Below are positions 1 to 4,239 of a stretch of DNA of 5,687 bases, in pieces. The stretch covers positions 1 through 5,687 of the forward strand of contig JAEZKN010000177.1 of the NCBI GenBank assembly GCA_023415395.1, in the 5' to 3' direction. The DNA is from Actinomycetes bacterium (GTDB lineage Bacteria > Actinomycetota > Actinomycetes > Propionibacteriales > Nocardioidaceae). Below the pieces are notes generated by a model. It was not told the origin of the DNA. It made no database searches and saw nothing but the letters and a program-made list of their open reading frames with translations. The number at the start of each line of letters is the position of its first letter. Within the stretch, counting starts at the first letter, position 1. Both the position numbers and the translations under genes were made by a program.

Positions 1-321
1 GGCGTCGGAGGTGCCGGCGGCGACCACGGCCACGGTCCCGCGCGGCTCCGGGAGCGGGCCGAGGGTCACCGCGCGGGCGACCAGGTCGATGCTCGCGTCC
101 GGGAGGGCGCGGTCGACGACGTCGAGCGTGTCGGGGGAGAGGCGGGTGGCGAGCACCGCCCGCGCGGGGTGCTTCTCGTGCAGGGCCCGGAGGATGGCCA
201 CGACCTGGTCGGGCGTCTTGCCCGCGCCGTAGACCACCTCGGGGTCACCGGTGCGTGCCGCGCGGTCGACGTCGACGCGCGCGAAGCCCAGGTCCGCGAT
301 CCGAGGGTCGTGCTGCTCCAC
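1..321 (-). CDS. larB: LarB, nickel-pincer cofactor biosynthesis carboxylase (N-terminal part, cut by left edge)
   Basis: LarB acts in the cytoplasm on nicotinic acid adenine dinucleotide: it carboxylates the pyridinium ring and cleaves the phosphoanhydride, the first step towards the nickel-pincer nucleotide of lactate racemase-type enzymes. Only the first 107 residues are present; the C-terminal half lies beyond base 1. Visible are the family's N-terminal signature around residues 20-38 (DRAARTGDPEVVYGAGKTPD, matching the usual R-x-G-x-P-E-V-V-x-G-x-GKT pattern), an ATR at 58-60 in the 'vlaTRl' segment, and the start of the AIR-carboxylase (PurE-like) domain, VAVVAAGTSD, at 97-106. The GTG at 321 is chosen because an in-frame TAG lies four codons upstream (331-333) and no other start fits. 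There is no Shine-Dalgarno; a TAGGTT hexamer sits exactly six bases upstream. It follows pheA after 23 bp. LarC and LarE, the usual partners, are not visible. Family identification rests on recognised motifs. Confidence 0.88.
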   Translation of the reverse strand, partial: MEQHDPRIADLGFARVDVDRAARTGDPEVVYGAGKTPDQVVAILRALHEKHPARAVLATRLSPDTLDVVDRALPDASIDLVARAVTLGPLPEPRGTVAVVAAGTSDA

Positions 322-327
322 GGGCCG

Positions 328-333
328 AACCTA
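328..333 (-). promoter_or_regulatory. Probable -10 element of larB (leaderless)
   Basis: Read on the minus strand this is TAGGTT, which fits the actinobacterial -10 pattern TANNNT. Exactly six bases (CGGCCC) separate it from the larB GTG, so transcription would begin at or next to the start codon. The same spacing is seen before two other genes in the window. No convincing -35 element is visible. Predicted from sequence only. Confidence 0.5.
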
Positions 334-354
334 CTCGACCCCGCCTAGGTCGAG
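334..354. repeat. 7-bp inverted repeat spanning the pheA stop codon
   Basis: CTCGACC (334-340) and GGTCGAG (348-354) are perfect complements separated by seven bases. The loop contains the pheA TAG (345-347), and the left arm abuts the putative larB -10 element. In RNA it could form a small stem-loop at the end of pheA; as DNA it could be an operator for larB. No T-run follows on the minus strand, so it does not look like a standard intrinsic terminator. GTCGA words are common in DNA this rich in GC, so chance is possible. Confidence 0.35.
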
Positions 355-1208
355 ACCTCGGCCCGGAACGGGTCGGCGGGGTAGACGCCGAGCACCTTGA
401 CGTCGGTGGTGAAGAACGCGAGCTCCTCGAGGGCGTTGCGGAGCGCGGTGTCCTCGGGGTGCCCGTCGACCTCGGCGAGGAACTGGGTCGCGGTGAACTC
501 GCCGCCGACCATGTAGCTCTCCAGCTTGGTCATGTTCACGCCGTTGGTCGCGAAGCCGCCGAGCGCCTTGTAGAGAGCGGCCGGGAGGTTGCGCACGTTG
601 AAGATGAAGCTGGTGACGACCGGGCCGTTGCCGGCGGGCGCCTGCACCAGCTCGCGGGAGAGGACGACGAAGCGGGTGGTGTTGTGGTCCTCGTCCTCGA
701 CGTCCTCGGCGAGGATCTCCAGCCCGTAGATGTCGGCGGCCAGCGGCGGCGAGATCGCGGCCTGGGTGACGTCGCCGAGCTCGGCGATCTCGCGAGCGGC
801 CCCGGCGGTGTCGCCCGCGATGACCGGCGTGTAGCCGTGCTCGCGGATGATCCGCCGGCACTGGCCCAGCGCGTGCACGTGGCTGTGCACGGTGGTGATC
901 GAGTCGAGCGTCGTCCCGGGCACGCCCATGAGGCAGAAGCGGATCCGCAGGAAGTGCTCGGCGATGATGTGCAGCCCGGAGGCCGGCAGGAAGTGGTGGA
1001 TGTCGGCGACCCGGCCGGCGATCGAGTTGTCGATGGGGATCATGGCCAGGTCGGCCTCGCCGTTCTCGACCGCGGCGAAGACGTCCTCGAACGACGCGCA
1101 GGGCAGCGCCTCCCAGTCGGGGTAGTGCTCCTTGCACACCAGGTGGGAGTTCGCGCCGGGTTCGCCCTGGTAGGCGATGCGTCGGGTCTCGAGCGTCACG
1201 TGCGTCAT
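345..1208 (-). CDS. pheA: Prephenate dehydratase with C-terminal ACT domain
   Basis: Cytoplasmic enzyme that converts prephenate to phenylpyruvate, water and CO2, the committed step to phenylalanine. It has 287 residues, normal for a monofunctional enzyme. The catalytic domain (about 9-185) shows QGEPGANS (14-21), PIDNSIAGRV (58-67), SHVHALGQC (109-117), AGDTAGAA (131-138) and the active-site NTTRF (176-180), with T178 the expected catalytic threonine. The ACT domain (about 197-276) would normally bind phenylalanine through GALV and ESRP motifs. Here the equivalents read AALYKAL (210-216) and ESYMVG (230-235), so feedback control may differ; the wording resembles alphaproteobacterial enzymes as I remember them. 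The ATG at 1208 has GGGAG only one base upstream. A GTG at 1199, ten bases from that GGGAG, is an alternative start three codons in. Divergent from the DUF4446 gene; larB follows after 23 bp. Confidence 0.95.
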   Translation of the reverse strand: MTHVTLETRRIAYQGEPGANSHLVCKEHYPDWEALPCASFEDVFAAVENGEADLAMIPIDNSIAGRVADIHHFLPASGLHIIAEHFLRIRFCLMGVPGTTLDSITTVHSHVHALGQCRRIIREHGYTPVIAGDTAGAAREIAELGDVTQAAISPPLAADIYGLEILAEDVEDEDHNTTRFVVLSRELVQAPAGNGPVVTSFIFNVRNLPAALYKALGGFATNGVNMTKLESYMVGGEFTATQFLAEVDGHPEDTALRNALEELAFFTTDVKVLGVYPADPFRAEVST

Positions 1209-1213
1209 GCTCC

Positions 1214-1227
1214 CACGCGGGCGCGTG
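1214..1227. repeat. Inverted repeat CACGCG-GG-CGCGTG next to the pheA start
   Basis: Two perfectly complementary 6-bp arms (1214-1219 and 1222-1227) flank a GG centre. The repeat ends where the GGGAG ribosome-binding sequence of pheA begins (1214 to 1210 on the minus strand). As RNA, a 5-bp stem with a GCCC loop would abut the ribosome site; as DNA it would suit a dimeric repressor. Seen directly; function is inference, and background GC raises the chance of such palindromes. Confidence 0.35.
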
Positions 1228-1232
1228 CCGCT

Positions 1233-1242
1233 CCGGCGCCGG
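1233..1242. repeat. Perfect 10-bp palindrome CCGGCGCCGG in the divergent intergenic region
   Basis: A fully symmetric 10-mer midway between pheA and the DUF4446 gene. It covers the place where a -35 element would sit relative to the TACGGT at 1258-1263. It could be an operator, but all-GC palindromes arise easily at this base composition. Confidence 0.25.
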
Positions 1243-1257
1243 TCCGCCTCCCAGACC

Positions 1258-1263
1258 TACGGT
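1258..1263 (+). promoter_or_regulatory. Probable -10 element of the DUF4446 gene (leaderless)
   Basis: TACGGT fits TANNNT and is followed by exactly six bases (GGACCC) before the GTG at 1270. This predicts transcription starting at the start codon and supports choosing that GTG over the upstream in-frame ATG at 1177, which would lie inside pheA. No -35 consensus is seen. Confidence 0.5.
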
Positions 1264-1269
1264 GGACCC

Positions 1270-1656
1270 GTGGAGATCGCAGCCCTCGTCGTCGCCGTCC
1301 TCGCCCTGCTGCTCGCAGCCGTGGCGGTACGCCGCAGCGCCCCCCGCCCGGGCGAGGGCGTGGACGCGGTGCCCGAGGACGTGCACGGGCTGCGCCAGGA
1401 GGTCGCCGCGCTGCGCGCCGAGGGCAAGGACGCGCTGCGGCACCTCGCGGTGGTCCGCTACGACGCGTTCGGCGACATGGGCGGGCACCTGTCCTGGTCG
1501 CTCGCCCTGCTCGACGACGGCGGCAACGGCGTCGTGCTGACCTCCATCCACGGGCGCAGCGACGCGCGCACCTACGCCAAGAGCGTCACCGACTGGTCGA
1601 GCGAGCAGCAGCTCTCGCCCGAGGAGCTCGAGGCAATCGAGCACGCGCGGCCCTAG
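1270..1656 (+). CDS. DUF4446 family protein, membrane-anchored, function unknown
   Basis: A 128-residue protein. Residues 3-20 form one hydrophobic segment (IAALVVAVLALLLAAVAV) followed by RR, giving a signal anchor with the rest probably cytoplasmic. A short heptad-like stretch (about 37-60, LRQEVAALRAEGKDALRHLA) may be a coiled coil. The core 62-106 carries the family signature: VRYDAFGDMGG (62-72), WSLALLDDGGNGVVLTSIHGR (76-96) and TYAK (101-104), ending in LSPEELEAI (115-123). This matches DUF4446 as I know it, a family without an established function. The frame is open back to an ATG at 1177, but that would overlap pheA, add an unrelated basic stretch and displace the signal anchor from the N terminus; the GTG at 1270 is preferred. 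Divergent from pheA; the Ddn-like gene begins 19 bp downstream. Confidence 0.88.
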   Translation: MEIAALVVAVLALLLAAVAVRRSAPRPGEGVDAVPEDVHGLRQEVAALRAEGKDALRHLAVVRYDAFGDMGGHLSWSLALLDDGGNGVVLTSIHGRSDARTYAKSVTDWSSEQQLSPEELEAIEHARP

Positions 1657-1663
1657 CCGTCCC

Positions 1664-1669
1664 TATGCT
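1664..1669 (+). promoter_or_regulatory. Probable -10 element of the Ddn-like gene (leaderless)
   Basis: TATGCT, a good TANNNT match, lies in the 19-bp gap after the DUF4446 stop and is followed by exactly six bases (CCGGCC) before the ATG at 1676. No Shine-Dalgarno fits in the gap. The gene therefore probably has its own leaderless transcript, although read-through from the DUF4446 gene is also possible. Confidence 0.5.
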
Positions 1670-1675
1670 CCGGCC

Positions 1676-2143
1676 ATGAACCCGATGCGGTGGATGGCGG
1701 TCCGGCTCGGCGCCCAGCCGTGGCTGCCCCGCTTCGCGCGGGTGATCGTGGGCCTGGACAAGGCGCTCCAGCGCCTGACGCGCGGCCGCGTCGACCTGCT
1801 GACCTTCGCCGGGCTGCCCGAGCTCCTGCTCCAGGTCCCCGGCCGCAGGAGCGGCGTGCTGCGCTCGACGCCGCTGCTCTGCGTCCCGCACGGCGCGGGC
1901 TGGCTGGTCGCCGGCTCCAACTGGGGAGCCCCCGCGCCGCCGGCGTGGGTCGCGAACCTGCAGGCGGCCGACGAGCCGTTGGTGACCTTCGAGGGACGGA
2001 CGGTCGCCGCCGACGCCCGCCTCCTCACCGGCCCCGAGCGGGAGGAGAAGTGGGCGGTGATGCTGGAGACCTGGCCCAACTACGCCACGTACGCCGAGCG
2101 CACCGACCGGGAGCTGCCGGTCTTCTGGCTCACGCCCCGCTGA
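1676..2143 (+). CDS. Deazaflavin (F420)-dependent nitroreductase/oxidoreductase family protein (Ddn-like)
   Basis: A 155-residue protein, the usual size for the Ddn/DUF385 split-barrel family. Members bind the deazaflavin cofactor F420; some reduce quinones or nitro compounds, and many have no known substrate. Visible signatures are LLQVPGRRSGVLRSTPLL (51-68), typically the cofactor-phosphate contact with its R-R-S-G, then GWLVAGSNWG (75-84), PAWVANLQA (89-97, where many relatives have W-Y-x-N-L), and the C-terminal YATYAERTDRELPVFWLTP (136-154), whose tyrosines align in position with substrate-pocket tyrosines of mycobacterial Ddn. The N-terminal helix (about 1-35) is amphipathic and basic, and in some relatives this part associates with the membrane. 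The ATG at 1676 is preceded by a TATGCT-N6 arrangement. The 3' end overlaps the convergent transporter gene by 14 bp. The substrate cannot be told from sequence. Confidence 0.85.
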   Translation: MNPMRWMAVRLGAQPWLPRFARVIVGLDKALQRLTRGRVDLLTFAGLPELLLQVPGRRSGVLRSTPLLCVPHGAGWLVAGSNWGAPAPPAWVANLQAADEPLVTFEGRTVAADARLLTGPEREEKWAVMLETWPNYATYAERTDRELPVFWLTPR

Positions 2144-3488
2144 TCGGCCCGGGGGCGACCGGCTCGTCGGGGTCGATGAGCGAGGGCGGACCGACCACGA
2201 CCGCCTCCTCGGCGTCCGGCGTGGAGGCTCGAGCATCGGCGAGGACGTCGGCCGGGACGTGCTCCTCGAGGAAGCGCCGGGCCAGCGTGGTCGAGGGGTG
2301 GATGGCGACGGTCGCGAGCACGATGATGCCGGCGATCACCAGCCAGCCGCCCGCGCCCCAGTTCATCGCGAGGAACGTGAAGACCGCCGGCGCCCAGACC
2401 CGGCCCAGGGTGCCGGTCAGCTCGGCCGCGCCCTGGTAGGCACCGCGCTGGCGGGGATCCATCAGCTCGGCCTCGAAGGCCCAGCTCGCCGCGGAGAGGT
2501 AGAGCTCGGCGCCGGTCACGGTCACGTGGCCGAGCCAGACCAGGGCGATCGTCACCCAGCCGACGGTGTCGTGGGTGGCCAGCGTGATCAGGCACGAGAC
2601 CACGAAGAAGACCGCCGAGACGCGGACGGCGCGCAGCGCGGTCGACACGTCGTGCACCCCGCGGGAGGCCGCCATCGGCAAGAAGATGCACATCACGGTG
2701 TTGGTGCCGAAGAGGAACGCGAGCAGCACGTGCGGGGCGTCGGTCTCCTCGACCAGCCACAGCGGGATCACGATGTTGAGCAGCACTTGGTTGGTCCAGA
2801 AGACACCGCCGAAGAACGTCGTGAGGAGCCAGCCCGGGTTGCGCAAGGGCCCCGGGCCGGGGACCTTCACCCGGCGCTGCTCGGGGGTGCGCTCGTCGTG
2901 GGAGGCCTTGGGCAGCCGGGTGATCGCGACCGCGTTGACCACGAAGACCGCCGCGGTGAACCACGGGATCGTCCGCAGCAGCTGCTCGGAGTCGAAGGCC
3001 AGGGCGACGCCGCCGGTCAGCGCGCCGAGGGTGAAGCCGACGTTGAGGGCGGAGTACATGTAGGCGCGCGACCGCACGCGCTCGTCGGGCGGGAGCACGT
3101 CGATCGTGTAGGCGCCGTGAGCCGCGCCGCCGAGCGCCCCGACGACCTCCATCCCGATGGCCATCAGCAGGTAGCCCTGGAAGTCGCCGATGAACGGCCA
3201 GACCGAGAACATCGAGGCCTGCCCGATGGCGCTGACCGCCCACATCTTCTTCGGGCCGAAGCGGTCGACGAGCTTGCCCATCGGCAGAGCGGCGAGGAAG
3301 GCCGCGATGCCGGCGATGGTGAGGCCGAGACCGACCTGGGCGGCCGAGAGCCCGACGATCTGGGTGAAGAACACCGCGGACCCGGTCATGAACGTGCCGT
3401 CGCCGAGGGCGAAGAGCAGGGACTGGACCGAGAGGCGTCCGGCCAGGGGCGACGGTGGTCGGGCGTGGCGGAGGAGGCTGGCGGACAT
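2130..3488 (-). CDS. Major facilitator superfamily (MFS) transporter, 12 TM, substrate unknown
   Basis: A 452-residue inner-membrane secondary transporter. About twelve hydrophobic segments can be placed near 22-44, 51-70, 82-100, 104-125, 143-165, 173-190, 219-245, 252-273, 286-305, 309-330, 360-377 and 380-398. A charged central loop (about 192-218) separates the two six-helix halves. The MFS motif A lies between TM2 and TM3 as GKLVDRFGPKK (71-81), matching G-x-x-x-D-R-x-G-x-K-K. The last 45 residues form a hydrophilic, acidic, proline-rich tail. No drug- or sugar-specific signature is recognised. The ATG at 3488 is the only plausible start; GGGGAGG lies about 14 bases upstream, further than usual. 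It begins 54 bp after kdpE on the same strand with no TANNNT promoter in the gap, so co-transcription with kdpDE is possible. Its last 14 bp overlap the end of the Ddn-like gene. Confidence 0.9.
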   Translation of the reverse strand: MSASLLRHARPPSPLAGRLSVQSLLFALGDGTFMTGSAVFFTQIVGLSAAQVGLGLTIAGIAAFLAALPMGKLVDRFGPKKMWAVSAIGQASMFSVWPFIGDFQGYLLMAIGMEVVGALGGAAHGAYTIDVLPPDERVRSRAYMYSALNVGFTLGALTGGVALAFDSEQLLRTIPWFTAAVFVVNAVAITRLPKASHDERTPEQRRVKVPGPGPLRNPGWLLTTFFGGVFWTNQVLLNIVIPLWLVEETDAPHVLLAFLFGTNTVMCIFLPMAASRGVHDVSTALRAVRVSAVFFVVSCLITLATHDTVGWVTIALVWLGHVTVTGAELYLSAASWAFEAELMDPRQRGAYQGAAELTGTLGRVWAPAVFTFLAMNWGAGGWLVIAGIIVLATVAIHPSTTLARRFLEEHVPADVLADARASTPDAEEAVVVGPPSLIDPDEPVAPGPISGA

Positions 3489-3542
3489 CGCCGAGAACTC
3501 TGCCTCCCCGGTGGCGGCGTTGTCGTGCGGTTTTCGGACCCG

Positions 3543-4220
3543 TCAGGGCTCGAGCGTGTAGCCCACGCCGGGCGTGGTGACCAGCGTCACCGGCGCCGCC
3601 GGGTCGGGCTCCAGCTTGCGACGCAGCTGGGCGGCGTACACCCGCAGGTAGTGGGTCTCGTGCTCGTACGCCGGGCCCCACACCTCGCGCAGGATCTGCT
3701 CGCGCGGCACCAGCCGCCCGACGTGGCGGGCCAGCAGCTCGAGGAAGGACCACTCGGTCGGCGTCAGCCGCACGTCGACCCCGTCGCGCGAGACCCGCTT
3801 GCGGGCGAGGTCGATCTCGAGCGGGCCGGCGAGCACCACCGACTCCTCCGGCGCGGCCGCCAGCCCGCGCCCGACGGCCCCGCGCCGCCGGGCCAGGAGC
3901 TCGTTCATCGCGAACGGCTTGGTCACGTAGTCGTCGGCGCCGAGGTCGAGCGCCTCGACCTTGTCCTCGCCGTGCTGGCGGGCCGAGAGCACGACGATCG
4001 GCACCTCGGTCCAGCCGCGCAGGCCGGAGATCACCTCGGTGCCGTCGAGGTCGGGCAGCCCGAGGTCGAGCACGACGACGTCGGGGCGTTCGGCGGCCGC
4101 CGCCTCCAGGGCCGAGCGGCCGTCGGCGGCCGTGACGACCTCCCAGCCGTGGGCGCGCAGGTTGATCGCGAGGGCGCGCGCCAGCGCGGGTTCGTCGTCG
4201 ACGACCAGCACCTTGCTCAT
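3543..4220 (-). CDS. kdpE: KdpE, OmpR/PhoB-type response regulator of the potassium two-component system
   Basis: Cytoplasmic DNA-binding regulator, phosphorylated by KdpD, that in characterised species activates kdpFABC under potassium limitation or osmotic stress. It has 225 residues. The receiver (1-118) has the acidic pair D8/D9, phosphoacceptor D52 in VVVLDLGLPD, S79 in the VVLSAR strand and K101 in the TKPF turn. The winged-helix DNA-binding domain (about 128-224) has LTPTEWSFLELLARH (152-166), REQILREVWGPAYEHETHYL (173-192), VYAAQLRRKLEPDP (194-207) and GVGYTLEP (218-225). The VWGPAYExExxYLRVY wording is characteristic of KdpE within the family. Helix 5 of the receiver reads ELLARRRGAVGRG (107-119) instead of the usual L-R-A-A-x-R-R type sequence, a small oddity. 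The start at 4220 has AGGGGA (4231-4226) five bases upstream, in the 19-bp gap after kdpD, so the two are translated from one operon. Confidence 0.93.
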   Translation of the reverse strand: MSKVLVVDDEPALARALAINLRAHGWEVVTAADGRSALEAAAAERPDVVVLDLGLPDLDGTEVISGLRGWTEVPIVVLSARQHGEDKVEALDLGADDYVTKPFAMNELLARRRGAVGRGLAAAPEESVVLAGPLEIDLARKRVSRDGVDVRLTPTEWSFLELLARHVGRLVPREQILREVWGPAYEHETHYLRVYAAQLRRKLEPDPAAPVTLVTTPGVGYTLEP

Positions 4221-4225
4221 CGCGG

Positions 4226-4239
4226 TCCCCTGCCCTCCC
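4226..4239 (-). promoter_or_regulatory. Ribosome-binding site of kdpE between kdpD and kdpE
   Basis: On the minus strand the gap after the kdpD TGA holds two purine runs: GGGAGGG (4239-4233) and AGGGGA (4231-4226). The latter is five bases from the kdpE ATG. This fixes the start of kdpE and contrasts with the three SD-less starts elsewhere in the window. Confidence 0.7.

Noticed and set aside
1254..1259. TAGGTC on the minus strand as a -10 for pheA
   Set aside because: It lacks the final T of TANNNT and is all but coincident with the opposite-strand TACGGT element, so I could not support a pheA promoter there.
1177..1269. N-terminal extension of the DUF4446 protein from the ATG at 1177
   Set aside because: It would overlap the start of pheA, add an unrelated basic stretch and put the signal anchor inside the protein; the GTG at 1270 has a well-placed TANNNT hexamer.
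331..1644. A 437-codon minus-strand frame covering pheA in another frame
   Set aside because: It is Arg/Pro-rich with no motifs, while the pheA frame carries all the expected catalytic signatures.
255..1679. A 474-codon open frame on the plus strand over pheA and the DUF4446 gene
   Set aside because: It is antisense to pheA and then out of frame with the DUF4446 gene, has low-complexity composition and shows no domain. It is a high-GC shadow frame.
3520..3545. Possible intrinsic terminator after kdpE around the A-rich CGAAAACCG on the minus strand
   Set aside because: No complementary GC stem precedes a T-run on the minus strand; the A-run is simply a rare AT-containing patch in the gap.
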